Positions 8,099-15,974 of a stretch of DNA of 32,208 nt are shown one piece after another (within the stretch, counting starts at the first letter, position 1; every line of letters starts with the position of its first letter). The position numbers were made by a program, and so were the translations under genes. This DNA is from Cytophagales bacterium (GTDB lineage: Bacteria; Bacteroidota; Bacteroidia; Cytophagales; Cyclobacteriaceae), in assembly GCA_013298505.1 (NCBI GenBank), contig JAAFHY010000036.1:1-32208 (forward strand), given 5' to 3'. The notes under the pieces were generated by a model. That model was not told the origin of the DNA. It saw only the letters and a list, made by a program, of their open reading frames with translations, and made no database searches.

Positions 8099-8635
8099 TT
8101 ACACTCGTATCAATCGAATATCAATTTCCCTGTCAACATATTTCCACTCTTCTGTTTTTCTGAGTGCTTGCACCAATTCTTCAAACGCGTCAGCGTGTTG
8201 GGGTGCGTATTCAAACCGGGTAATGAAATCAAAAGGCTCACCGATGTCGCGACAATGATAAAGCTTGCGGGCAATGGCTGGTAAATATTTCAATCCCAAT
8301 TCGGTGTGGTGAGATTGCTTTTCAAAAATGGCTCTCCGCTCATCTTGTGCCAACGCCCACCAAATTTCATTCTTGCGGATGGGGATTAATGCTGCACAGG
8401 TGGCCTGTTGCCTGCCCAGTCCCTCTTGCACAGCCAACAGCTGTTCTTTTTCATTCTTCTCTGTGTATCGAATGTTGCTTGCAAAACCCCGCAGCGTCCA
8501 GATGCCCGCGTTAGATTTATGTACTGCATTTTCTTCCGTCCTTACATGAGAAGCGTTTTCGAGCGGTTCGCCAATCACAGCTTGCAGGCGAGTTATTTTC
8601 CATTGACCGTGCGTATCTCCAATAAAATTTGTCAT
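8099..8635 (-). CDS. Chlorite dismutase family heme protein
   Basis: A 178-residue protein with the C-terminal hallmarks of the chlorite dismutase family: ARKLYHCRDIGEPFDFITRF, then FEELVQALRKTEEWKYVDRE. His127 is in the position of the proximal heme ligand. Arg140, exactly 13 residues later, matches the spacing of the distal Arg in true chlorite dismutases (His114/Arg127 in the short, dimeric lineage). HemQ proteins usually lack that Arg and are longer. The length fits the short lineage II. Reaction by analogy: chlorite to chloride plus oxygen, but in-vivo roles of lineage II members are unsettled. No signal peptide, so it is probably cytosolic. The ATG at 8635 was chosen over a TTG at 8656. 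Confidence 0.82.
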   Translation of the reverse strand: MTNFIGDTHGQWKITRLQAVIGEPLENASHVRTEENAVHKSNAGIWTLRGFASNIRYTEKNEKEQLLAVQEGLGRQQATCAALIPIRKNEIWWALAQDERRAIFEKQSHHTELGLKYLPAIARKLYHCRDIGEPFDFITRFEYAPQHADAFEELVQALRKTEEWKYVDREIDIRLIRV

Positions 8636-8689
8636 GCCGAACTTTGAATAACTCAAGTTCGATATAAATCCACAAGCATTTTGTCTTTA

Positions 8690-8714
8690 AAGTGACAAAG
8701 GCTTAACGTCACTT
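8690..8714. promoter_or_regulatory. Palindrome upstream of chlorite-dismutase-like gene
   Basis: AAGTGAC and GTCACTT form a perfect 7-bp inverted repeat with an 11-base spacer, 55 bases upstream of the start of the chlorite-dismutase-like gene. A third AAAGTG half follows at 8721-8726. The position fits an operator for the gene pair. A hairpin closing the S9 peptidase transcript is possible, but there is no T run after it on the minus strand. Confidence 0.4.
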
Positions 8715-8756
8715 GTTTACAAAGTGCAAATGAATCATCTGTGTCAACCTAAGACA

Positions 8757-11603
8757 TTAATACCCCTTCGTAGTCCCTTTTTCCACTGCTGGTATACCCG
8801 TTTTCATCCACGTGGGCATAGAAGCACCTTTGAGATAGTGGTCGAAGAACTGCATCATACGGATGGCGAAGTCGGTACGGTCTTGCCGCTGCGTGAGTCC
8901 GTGGCCCTGGCCATTGTAGTTCAACATCCACACGGGTTTGTTTAGCCTGCGCATGGCCATGTAGTATTCAATGCCTTGGTACCAAGGCACAGCACCATCA
9001 GCATCGTTGTGCATCATCAGCAAAGGTGTTTGTACTTTATCGGCAAAGAAGATGGGCGAGTTCTCTAAGTACAGCAGTGGTTTTTCCCAAAGTGTTCCGC
9101 CCAATCGACTTTGCGATTTTTCATACTGAAACATACGGCTCAATCCACTCTCCCACCGCACACCGCCATAGGCGCTAATCATATTCACCACAGGCGCACC
9201 GGCTTCAGCAGCTGCAAACAAATTGGTTCGCGTAATTAAATAAGCCGTTTGATAACCCCCCCAACTGTGACCTTGTATACCAATATGTTTCTCATCTACA
9301 AAACCTTTGCTGATGAGTGAGGTGACGCCCGGTAAAATGCAATTGTGCGCACTCTCGCCTGGGTAACCAATCTTGTACACGATATCCGGCACAAAAACCA
9401 GGTAGCCATTGCTGGCATACAACGAGAAGTTGATGAACGAGCGGATGGGCGCGGGCGCATAGTGTTGGTGAATGTCATCCGCATACTTTTCGTAGAAGTA
9501 CACCATCATCGGGTATTTCTTTTTCGGGTCGAAGCCTTCGGGTTTGTAGAGCAGACCTTCTAATGGAAGATTGTCGAGCGATGTCCACGAAACTCCTTCA
9601 ACAGAGCCCCAGAAGTAGTTTTTCATTTGCGGATTAGCATCGGAGATTTTCTTAGTAGCGGCAAAAGAAAAATCAGTTGTCCATACATCGGGATATTCGC
9701 GGAAGTTTTCGCGCGTGAACAAGAGTTGGTTTGCGCTCTTTGCTTTGGCTGTAAATGAATAGCGATGGTCGCTCATCAATAGCTTCGTCAACTGATTGGT
9801 TTTCAAATTGAATTTGTAATAACCAGCTGCTTTTGTTGTTTCGCTAAAGGCACTCAACAATAGTTCTTTATCTGGGTCAATGAAGCGCTCTTCATTATCG
9901 AGACGGATGTAGCGAAACCTGATTTTTTCCGCTCGACCGATTTTGGTAAGGTTGATAGGGGCTTCATTTGCTTTTGGACTGAGCGACCAAATATCGTATC
10001 GGTCGTAAACCAACACGCGCGCATCATCTTTCGTCCAGCCTGCAAGGCCATATGAGCTTGGAAAATCTGGATGGTCATCTTCTTCATCGCCTGTGCGGAT
10101 GCCTTTGGAAATTCGATTGGTTTTTTCAGTCGCGATGTGGTATGCAAACCAAGCTGTGTCTGGCAGGTTGTACCAATAGACATACTCGGCTAATGGAGAA
10201 AGATTGGCATTGCCTTTCATTTTTTCTTGCACCAGCTTTTTGGTATTGGAAGCTAAATCAAAAATGTACACATCTGAAAAATTCTGCGTGTCCCACGTAA
10301 TCATTTTGCGGTGCTTGACATCGCTCTCGCCCAAGAGTATTTTTGAGTTGCCCTCGTTGCCAAGTGTGATAGTGGGCACTTCTTTGTCGCCAATTTGTTT
10401 GATGGTGCGCGCAGCCAAATCATAAACCGCCAGGTAGCTGCGTTTCTTTTCGGTGTCGAGTTGTTTGTTTTGTTGCGGGTAGATGTAGTCGTCATTGCCA
10501 CCCCAGACCTCTAACACGGCCATTTCTTCTGGAAGTAGTGTAGTGTCAGCCACCGCGGGTGTGGGTGCAGAGCCAAAAAATAGTTTGCCGCCATCTTTGC
10601 TGAATAAAGGTGTGTAGTTTTCACTGATAAGCCAATTAGTGGGTAGCGCTAGTGAGTTTTCGGCATCGATGAATTTTGCTGATGGCTCGCCCTGCTTCCA
10701 TGTGTGCAATTGAAAATGCCTAACCAGTGCTTTGGTCGTGTCGGTGTCAACTAGAAATGCCGCTTGGCTTCCGTCTTCGCTAATGGAAAGACCTTTGTAT
10801 TTGAATTTAGATTTGCCTTGGTGCAAGGCCGTTAAACTGGCCGAAGCCAAATCATACCAATACACACCAGCCTTCATAGTCGAATCGTTTCCTGTAGATG
10901 AAAACATAAGGCCTTGTCCAAATTTGGCGAACGTGTAGTCTTTTACGTAACCGAATGACTTTTCTTTTCCATCGGCTAGCGAGCGCAGGACAAGGGTGTA
11001 GCCATTGTCATCACTGTTTGCTTTTTTCTTCCTGGTTTTTTGCTCAGGCTTTTTCTCTTCTTTTTTTTCATCGGGTCTTACTTCCGATTTTGACTTGTCG
11101 TCTGTCTTTTGCTTTGCGTCTTTTTTTGCTTCGAGTTGATACGCCATCCATCCACCCGCTTTCTCTGGAATTTTAAATGACTTTACTTCTGCCACTTTTT
11201 CAGTTTTGCGTGTTGTAATGGAATAAATGCCAAGCGAGTCCTTCGGCAAATCTTCTTTTTTCTTTTTCTGTCTGCGCAAGTCCTTTACTGTTTTTTGTTG
11301 TGGCTTGATTTTAAAAACCACATGCTTGCTATCGAATGTGAGCCCGATCTCGGCTGCGCGTTTTACGGAGTCTTGAACATTGGTTTTGAGATGATAAAAT
11401 ACCGCTTTACCATCGCCATCCTGCGGGTTGATGGCCATCACCGCCACGGTGCCATCGGGCGTTAACGCTTTGAAAGGGATTTCCTTCCAGCCATCGTACA
11501 CCGAGTGAGTAAGGGGTTTTTTTACAATTGGTGCGGGTGTGTTCTTCTTCTGTGAATATCCTGAAATGGAAATCAAACAAAATAGAAGGAGGGAATAGCG
11601 CAT
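8757..11603 (-). CDS. S9 family peptidase (prolyl oligopeptidase family)
   Basis: A 948-residue exported serine peptidase. The ATG at 11603 gives a signal peptide (MRYSLLLFCLISISGYSQ); the open frame upstream to 11726 is rejected because it overlaps the next gene and hides this signal. Residues about 50-690 carry WD-like repeats of the beta-propeller, with a Lys/Glu-rich low-complexity insertion near 165-215. The C-terminal 260 residues are the alpha/beta-hydrolase domain, with nucleophile Ser780 in GHSWGGY, Asp869 in HNDADGAV and His901 in GQGHG. This order matches the DPP-IV/acylaminoacyl-peptidase branch of S9, enzymes that trim short peptides in the periplasm. It stands alone, with no operon partner evident. 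Confidence 0.93.
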   Translation of the reverse strand: MRYSLLLFCLISISGYSQKKNTPAPIVKKPLTHSVYDGWKEIPFKALTPDGTVAVMAINPQDGDGKAVFYHLKTNVQDSVKRAAEIGLTFDSKHVVFKIKPQQKTVKDLRRQKKKKEDLPKDSLGIYSITTRKTEKVAEVKSFKIPEKAGGWMAYQLEAKKDAKQKTDDKSKSEVRPDEKKEEKKPEQKTRKKKANSDDNGYTLVLRSLADGKEKSFGYVKDYTFAKFGQGLMFSSTGNDSTMKAGVYWYDLASASLTALHQGKSKFKYKGLSISEDGSQAAFLVDTDTTKALVRHFQLHTWKQGEPSAKFIDAENSLALPTNWLISENYTPLFSKDGGKLFFGSAPTPAVADTTLLPEEMAVLEVWGGNDDYIYPQQNKQLDTEKKRSYLAVYDLAARTIKQIGDKEVPTITLGNEGNSKILLGESDVKHRKMITWDTQNFSDVYIFDLASNTKKLVQEKMKGNANLSPLAEYVYWYNLPDTAWFAYHIATEKTNRISKGIRTGDEEDDHPDFPSSYGLAGWTKDDARVLVYDRYDIWSLSPKANEAPINLTKIGRAEKIRFRYIRLDNEERFIDPDKELLLSAFSETTKAAGYYKFNLKTNQLTKLLMSDHRYSFTAKAKSANQLLFTRENFREYPDVWTTDFSFAATKKISDANPQMKNYFWGSVEGVSWTSLDNLPLEGLLYKPEGFDPKKKYPMMVYFYEKYADDIHQHYAPAPIRSFINFSLYASNGYLVFVPDIVYKIGYPGESAHNCILPGVTSLISKGFVDEKHIGIQGHSWGGYQTAYLITRTNLFAAAEAGAPVVNMISAYGGVRWESGLSRMFQYEKSQSRLGGTLWEKPLLYLENSPIFFADKVQTPLLMMHNDADGAVPWYQGIEYYMAMRRLNKPVWMLNYNGQGHGLTQRQDRTDFAIRMMQFFDHYLKGASMPTWMKTGIPAVEKGTTKGY

Positions 11604-11700
11604 AAAAAAATATTTGCACTTAAGTTGTTCTATTTTCAGTTCCAAAACAATAGCTTTAGGATAAGGCTGCTGCTTGTCATTTCGGTGGTCAGAACACCTT

Positions 11701-12306
11701 TTAATCAGGCTTCTCCAACTCCTCAATAAGTGATTTTAACTCAGCGAGGCACTTTCCGTATGAGATATTGTTTAGCCATTTCGCTAAGAAATAACAGATG
11801 GGTGTAAATAGGATGATAGAAACTACAAAGATAATAATTACTATTTTTTCTTGCATCATTTTCTCTAGATTTCCACCACTTCCTACAGATCCTCCCCCTA
11901 AAAACCCTGTAGCTAAAGCAATTGGATAGAAAAAAAGTGCAGTTCTTTCTTGAAAACGAATGTTACTAAAGATGGCATCGTGCGTGCTTTGCAAAATTTC
12001 TTTCAAACTTCGATCTACAGGTAGTGTGACGTTTATTTTCCGGTACATGGAATAATTGGTAGCAAAACCAAGAACATAGGTAATGATTATTAATACCAAT
12101 CCACCTTTCACAATTAAGGCGTTCATTATAAAGAGTAGGATAAAGAAGCAAATCAAAAAGACAACAATAAATGCTAATGTAGTTAGGTACAAATTCTTAA
12201 GCTTTTGCACTGGGTGCTTAGATCTCTTTTGAATATGAACAGCGCCAAGCATAGGTTTGCTGAGTTTATCTGAATCTAGTTTTTTCCAAAGCTCCCCTAA
12301 TTCCAT
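11701..12306 (-). CDS. Four-TM membrane protein, probable sigma factor partner
   Basis: A 201-residue membrane protein of no named family. A soluble N-terminal part of about 40 residues (LWKKLDSDKLSKPML..IQKRSKHPVQKLKN) is followed by four hydrophobic segments near residues 42-62, 67-85, 122-142 and 152-172, and a short acidic C-terminal helix. It begins one base after the stop of the ECF sigma factor gene, so the two are translated together. Membrane proteins in this place in Bacteroidota are commonly anti-sigma factors; here the soluble N-terminus would be the sigma-binding part. That role is inferred from position, not from a recognised anti-sigma motif. Confidence 0.7.
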   Translation of the reverse strand: MELGELWKKLDSDKLSKPMLGAVHIQKRSKHPVQKLKNLYLTTLAFIVVFLICFFILLFIMNALIVKGGLVLIIITYVLGFATNYSMYRKINVTLPVDRSLKEILQSTHDAIFSNIRFQERTALFFYPIALATGFLGGGSVGSGGNLEKMMQEKIVIIIFVVSIILFTPICYFLAKWLNNISYGKCLAELKSLIEELEKPD

Positions 12307-12307
12307 A

Positions 12308-12787
12308 CTATAAGGCTTTCAGTTTTTTGGTTAAGGTTTCTTTAATGCGATGCAGCTTAACGGCTGTATTATTTTTTGTCAGTCCCGATATTTCGGCAAT
12401 CTCTTCGTTCTCGTACCCATCCAGATGCAACGTGACAATCATGCGGTCGATTTCATTTAATTCCCTGATAGCGATATACAAGGCTTCTGTCTCTTCACTT
12501 TGAATCTTATCGCCCGAACTGGTTTTTAAAAGTGACAAATCTTCGTGAGGCACTACCAATTGTGGTCTTCGTTTAAATGTCAACACCGTATTTAATCCCA
12601 CCCGATACAACCAAGTAGAAAACTTTGATTGCCCTTTGAAGTTAGGATACGAGCGCCAGGCCTGAAAAAGAATTTCCTGGAACAAGTCGCGCTCATCTTC
12701 CTCGTGGTTTACATACAAGCGAATCACCTTGAAGATGATACCCTGGTTTTCCTCAATGAGTTTAGTGAATTCGCGCTCAGATGTCAT
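12308..12787 (-). CDS. ECF-type RNA polymerase sigma factor
   Basis: A 159-residue sigma-70 family protein with only regions 2 and 4, the ECF layout. Region 2 includes DLFQEILFQAWRSYPNF and the promoter-melting part FSTWLYRVGLNTVL. Region 4 includes LNEIDRMIVTLHLDGYENEE followed by the helix-turn-helix IAEISGLTKNNTAVKLHRIK. The downstream four-TM protein, starting one base later, is its likely membrane partner. An 18-bp perfect palindrome at 12868-12885, about 80 bases upstream, may be part of its control region. Target genes are unknown. Confidence 0.9.
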   Translation of the reverse strand: MTSEREFTKLIEENQGIIFKVIRLYVNHEEDERDLFQEILFQAWRSYPNFKGQSKFSTWLYRVGLNTVLTFKRRPQLVVPHEDLSLLKTSSGDKIQSEETEALYIAIRELNEIDRMIVTLHLDGYENEEIAEISGLTKNNTAVKLHRIKETLTKKLKAL

Positions 12788-12867
12788 ACATCAGCTAATG
12801 CTTGTTTGCTAAACCCAATCTGGTTCAAATTGTTTTCTGAGAGATTAGTAGCGCTGCGAATCCAAAA

Positions 12868-12885
12868 ATTACAGGTAACTGTAAT
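12868..12885. promoter_or_regulatory. 18-bp palindrome upstream of ECF sigma gene
   Basis: ATTACAG-GTAA-CTGTAAT is a perfect inverted repeat with 7-bp arms and a 4-base spacer, 81 bases upstream of the ECF sigma start codon and past the end of the broken sugar dehydrogenase. The short, AT-rich, symmetrical form is that of a dimeric repressor site. The binding protein is not identifiable from this window. Confidence 0.4.
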
Positions 12886-12927
12886 CTTTTTGATTGGCTA
12901 TTGGATGGATGTCAAATGGTAAAACCA

Positions 12928-13209
12928 TCAATCTTCCGGCACCAGCCTAATCACCATGCCCGGATTTTCGGTAACGACAAAAATGTAACCAGTAGGGCTT
13001 TGAGCAACGGCACGAACTCGTGCAACATTGTTGAGCAACTTTTCTTCGCGCACAAACTTTCCAGCGGCATCCAGTTCTGCACGGGCAACGTGGCGCAGCG
13101 CCAGGGCACCTACCATCAGGTTCCCTTTCCAGTTTGGATAATGCTCACTCGTCACCACTGCCATGCCGCAAGGAACAATGGAGGGCACCCAGTATCGATT
13201 CGGCAGTAG
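12928..13209 (-). pseudogene. C-terminal remnant of a PQQ-dependent sugar dehydrogenase
   Basis: About 90 codons encode the C-terminal end of the soluble PQQ-dependent glucose/sorbosone dehydrogenase family (beta-propeller): YWVPSIVPCGM, HYPNWKGNLMVGALALRHVA and SPTGYIFVVTENPGMVIRLV. The frame is intact to its natural TGA at 12928. Upstream of about 13209, however, the sequence stops resembling the family and meets an in-frame stop at 13246. A full protein needs about 350 more residues, so the catalytic and PQQ-binding parts are missing. The only in-frame starts are GTG-type and would give an 86-residue fragment. It is best read as a gene cut by deletion beside the truncated hemoglobin gene. 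Confidence 0.7.
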
Positions 13210-13258
13210 TGTTTTATATATTCGGCAGAAGAATTTGTAGCTATATCAGAATGTGATC

Positions 13259-13606
13259 CTAGCTCAATCCAAGCTTAAACTGAAACACCTTTGCTATATG
13301 CCGCGCCCTTTCTTTTACTTCCTGCGCCTGTTCTCCTTCAAAATTTTCGTCCACCGTTTCGATGAACAGGTTTAACCACCGGTCGAAATGCTGGGCTTGC
13401 AATGCCAGTGAAAGATGTTTATGAAACGGACTGCCCTGATAGCTTTGGTCGCCCAATAGCATCGATGACCAAAAATTGTACATGACTGGCAAATGGTGCG
13501 GCCAATCTACGTGTTCAAAAAAAGGAGCTAGCAGTGCATCCTTCTTTACCTTGTCATAAAAGATGTTGACAAGTAATTCAATGTTGGTGCGGGTATCGAG
13601 TGTCAT
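13259..13606 (-). CDS. Group III truncated hemoglobin
   Basis: A 115-residue two-over-two globin. The group III pattern is visible: LVNIFYDKVKKDALLAPFF, MYNFWSSMLLGD with Tyr43 and Trp47, GSPFHKHLSL, and the proximal heme ligand His73 in QAQHFDRWLNLF. Proteins of this group bind O2 and NO tightly and are often linked to nitrosative stress. It is the last gene of the minus-strand series that starts with the nos genes, 112 bases after the cupin gene, so it may have its own promoter. Its place behind nitrous-oxide reductase genes suggests NO handling, which is inference. Confidence 0.9.
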   Translation of the reverse strand: MTLDTRTNIELLVNIFYDKVKKDALLAPFFEHVDWPHHLPVMYNFWSSMLLGDQSYQGSPFHKHLSLALQAQHFDRWLNLFIETVDENFEGEQAQEVKERARHIAKVFQFKLGLS

Positions 13607-13663
13607 TTTTCCTTACATAAATTGTAAACTAGAGACCATCACTAAAGTAGTAAGTTACCGTCT

Positions 13664-13693
13664 TTGCGAGAGATTACTTTACTACGTTCGCAA
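13664..13693. repeat. Degenerate palindromic intergenic repeat
   Basis: TTGCGA and TCGCAA arms flank an 18-base AT-rich middle, in the wider context CGTCTTTGCGAG...CGTTCGCAATGCCGG. This looks like a worn copy of the CGTCATTGCGAG-type palindromic repeats scattered between genes in many Bacteroidota genomes. It lies between the cupin and truncated hemoglobin genes and could form a hairpin in the transcript. No second copy was found in the window. Confidence 0.4.
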
Positions 13694-13718
13694 TGCCGGA
13701 ATTCGTTTGAGAAAGCCT

Positions 13719-14015
13719 CTACGCATATTTAAAAATTAAGAAGCTGTTTTTCTCATGGATGCCAATTACTTCGTGTTCTTCGCCCACAGGAATTGAGAAA
13801 ACATCATGCTTTGGAAGGAGCTTTATTTCGTTCCTAAGCTTAAACGAAAGTTCTCCTTCCAGAACGAGCAATAAAGCAGCTACATCGGTTTTATGTTTTG
13901 CCAATACCTGATCCTTGAGCAACCCAACTACGAATGCTTTGGTATTTTCTGTTTTGAGCAAACTGAGTATTGCCGGACTTTTAGCTTGAAAGATAAGATC
14001 GGTGCTAATATTCAT
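13719..14015 (-). CDS. Small cupin domain protein
   Basis: A 98-residue single-domain cupin. The barrel strands are visible as VVGLLKDQVLAKHKTDVAALLLVLEGELSFKL, with PKHDVFSIPVGEEHEV as the second cupin motif. His41 (KHKT) and His81 (EEHEV) are in or near the usual metal-ligand positions; the first motif lacks the common HxH pair. No signal peptide. It follows the CopD-like gene by 27 bases and probably belongs to the nos transcript. A metal-binding or small-molecule sensing role is possible; no specific function can be assigned. Confidence 0.75.
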   Translation of the reverse strand: MNISTDLIFQAKSPAILSLLKTENTKAFVVGLLKDQVLAKHKTDVAALLLVLEGELSFKLRNEIKLLPKHDVFSIPVGEEHEVIGIHEKNSFLIFKYA

Positions 14016-14042
14016 GAACGTAGTTTAGTGTATGTGTAGTTT

Positions 14043-14483
14043 CTAGAAAGCAAAAAAATTAAAGCGAAAACTAAGACCCACCAACACAAAGCTAAGTGCC
14101 AGCACGGTTACCAGCAGGATGTGGAACGCCAAGCCAGAGAGATTTTGTGAGGAGAGTTTCGGGATAATAAAAAATCGGGCGTGAATGGCCAATACCAGAG
14201 TGCCCAACAAAAGCCCCAGCTTCATCCATAAGAGCCGATGATGCACACTCGCTAGTGACATCCATTCATGGAATGGTACGTAGATTAATGCCATCCAAAC
14301 TCCTGTAATAACTTGAACCAATAGTGCCGGGATACCAATCCGTTCAAATTGCACTTCGAACGTTTTAATGACTACGGGATTTTTCTCCTGCAGTGCCTTC
14401 GGCAAAAATGTAGCGGCCAAAATCAAATGGCCACCCATCCAAACGGATGCCCCTAGCACGTGAAACAGGATTAGCCACTTCAT
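14043..14483 (-). CDS. CopD-like four-TM membrane protein
   Basis: A 146-residue inner-membrane protein with four hydrophobic segments (about 1-25, 50-72, 82-105 and 118-140). The opening FHVLGASVWMGGHLILAATF, with His8 and His19, is the signature of the CopD/copper-resistance membrane domain, where such histidines are thought to bind copper or heme. Its start codon overlaps the nosY stop in an ATGA, so it is translationally coupled to nosY. A role in copper supply to NosZ fits the context but is inference. Confidence 0.75.
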   Translation of the reverse strand: MKWLILFHVLGASVWMGGHLILAATFLPKALQEKNPVVIKTFEVQFERIGIPALLVQVITGVWMALIYVPFHEWMSLASVHHRLLWMKLGLLLGTLVLAIHARFFIIPKLSSQNLSGLAFHILLVTVLALSFVLVGLSFRFNFFAF

Positions 14484-15247
14484 AAATCTTTTCGGTTAAA
14501 GATCCGCAGTGCGAGCATCAGCGGGACAATCGCCCACAGCAGCAGAATGGAAAAGGAGAACAAGAGCCCGGCATGGCTTCCAAAAAAGTTTTTGTAGAAG
14601 GCGCCTGTGTACCCCATCAATGCCGAGATGTCGAGTTGAAGCAGCATGATAATACGTGCTAAGTCAACCGGATTGAACGCAATCAGCGTAAGCGTTATTT
14701 TTTCTAACGGATAGTCGTTGAATGTATAAACGACCCAAAGAATTAGCCCATCAAACAACAGCGAGAAGTAGAACCAAAACAATAACGCAATCCCAATGGC
14801 TTTTGCTTTATCGCGTGTAAGCACGGACGACAAAAATGCCAGCGACACAAAAACCAGCGTGAGGCAAAGCCCCGTGGCCAGCAAGGGCAGCACATAACTG
14901 CCCGCACCAAACATAAGAAAAGGCACGCCAACACCCGTTGCGTATGCCATGCACAGCGAGCCCGCCACCGCCACGTACTCGCTCATAAAGATTGATCTGC
15001 GGTTGATGGGTTGTGCCGACATCAGCTCAATGAATTCGTACGAACTAAAAAAGTGAATGGTGGTAAACACCACGCTTACCAATGGCACCACCATCAATAC
15101 GATATTGAGCAAGCTGAGCACTACTTTGCCAAAGTCGCTGTCGAGTTGAAAAAAGGCTACGGTGCTGGCAAACAAAAAGAACGTGTAGAACACGATAAAA
15201 CGTGTTCGTAAAATATCGCTGAATATATACTTGACTAGGCGTGTCAT
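14480..15247 (-). CDS. nosY: NosY, ABC transporter permease for NosZ maturation
   Basis: A 255-residue inner-membrane protein with six hydrophobic segments, the ABC-2 type permease layout of NosY. With NosF it forms the transporter that, together with the periplasmic NosD, is needed to assemble the CuZ centre of nitrous-oxide reductase. The conserved SYEFIELMSAQPINRRSIF segment after the second helix is typical of NosY. It starts one base after the nosF stop and overlaps the CopD-like gene by four bases, so all three are coupled. The assignment rests on family features plus the nosZ-nosL-nosD-nosF neighbourhood. Confidence 0.9.
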   Translation of the reverse strand: MTRLVKYIFSDILRTRFIVFYTFFLFASTVAFFQLDSDFGKVVLSLLNIVLMVVPLVSVVFTTIHFFSSYEFIELMSAQPINRRSIFMSEYVAVAGSLCMAYATGVGVPFLMFGAGSYVLPLLATGLCLTLVFVSLAFLSSVLTRDKAKAIGIALLFWFYFSLLFDGLILWVVYTFNDYPLEKITLTLIAFNPVDLARIIMLLQLDISALMGYTGAFYKNFFGSHAGLLFSFSILLLWAIVPLMLALRIFNRKDL

Positions 15248-15248
15248 A

Positions 15249-15974
15249 TTAAATAATTGAATCGAGTAGTTCGCGCTGACGAATCAAGGTAGTAACTGCT
15301 TTATTCAATTTCAGCTCGTTGGTTTCCTGCTTCAGTGCTTCAATGGAATTATGGTATTGAACTTTTCCCTCAAAGATGTAAATCATGTCGGTGGCCAATT
15401 CATCTAGGTCGCTGAGAATGTGCGAAGAGATGAGCAGGAGTTTTCCTTTTCGTCTTTCAGCCAGAATTTTCTCTTTCAATATCTCCACCGAAATCGGATC
15501 TAACCCCGCGGTAGGCTCATCCAAGATAAGAACCGGAGCGTGAAACAAGAAAGCAAGTGAGGCGCTTACTTTTTGCCGCGTGCCACCTGATAGGGTGTGC
15601 ATGCGCTTGTCCAGCACTTTGTATAACTTAAAAGAGTCGATCAATTCTTCATCAACAGTGTTGACCTCTTGGCGAATGTTTTTCATCATGTCAATCAACT
15701 CACCAATCTTCATGTTTTCAGGATATCGACCGATTTGCGGCATGTACCCGATGTTCTCCCGATACCTCCATTCGTTGGCAATATTTTTTTGATCGAAAAG
15801 AATCGTGCCCGATGACGGCTTCACCATTCCCAATATACTCTTGATGAGCGTAGTCTTTCCTGAACCGTTGGGCCCAACTAAGGCATAGCTCTTACCGCTT
15901 GCCAGATTCAGGTTTACCTGGTCGAGTACAGTTAAACGAGAAAAACGCTTACATAAATTTTCAATTGAAATCAT
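15249..15974 (-). CDS. nosF: NosF, ABC transporter ATPase for NosZ maturation
   Basis: A 241-residue ABC ATPase. Walker A is GPNGSGKT (34-41), the signature is LSGGTRQKV (128-136), Walker B is LILDEP (149-154) and the switch His is in LLISSHILSDLDEL. The Q-loop is in GYMPQIGRYPENM. LSGGTRQ in place of LSGGQ is usual for NosF. With NosY and NosD it drives sulfur or copper-site delivery for the CuZ cluster. Its start overlaps the nosD stop by 14 bases and its stop lies one base before nosY, a tightly packed order nosD-nosF-nosY. Confidence 0.93.
   Translation of the reverse strand: MISIENLCKRFSRLTVLDQVNLNLASGKSYALVGPNGSGKTTLIKSILGMVKPSSGTILFDQKNIANEWRYRENIGYMPQIGRYPENMKIGELIDMMKNIRQEVNTVDEELIDSFKLYKVLDKRMHTLSGGTRQKVSASLAFLFHAPVLILDEPTAGLDPISVEILKEKILAERRKGKLLLISSHILSDLDELATDMIYIFEGKVQYHNSIEALKQETNELKLNKAVTTLIRQRELLDSII

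Noticed and set aside
11604-11726. Longer start of the S9 peptidase
   Set aside because: It overlaps the four-TM protein gene and removes the signal peptide from the N-terminus.
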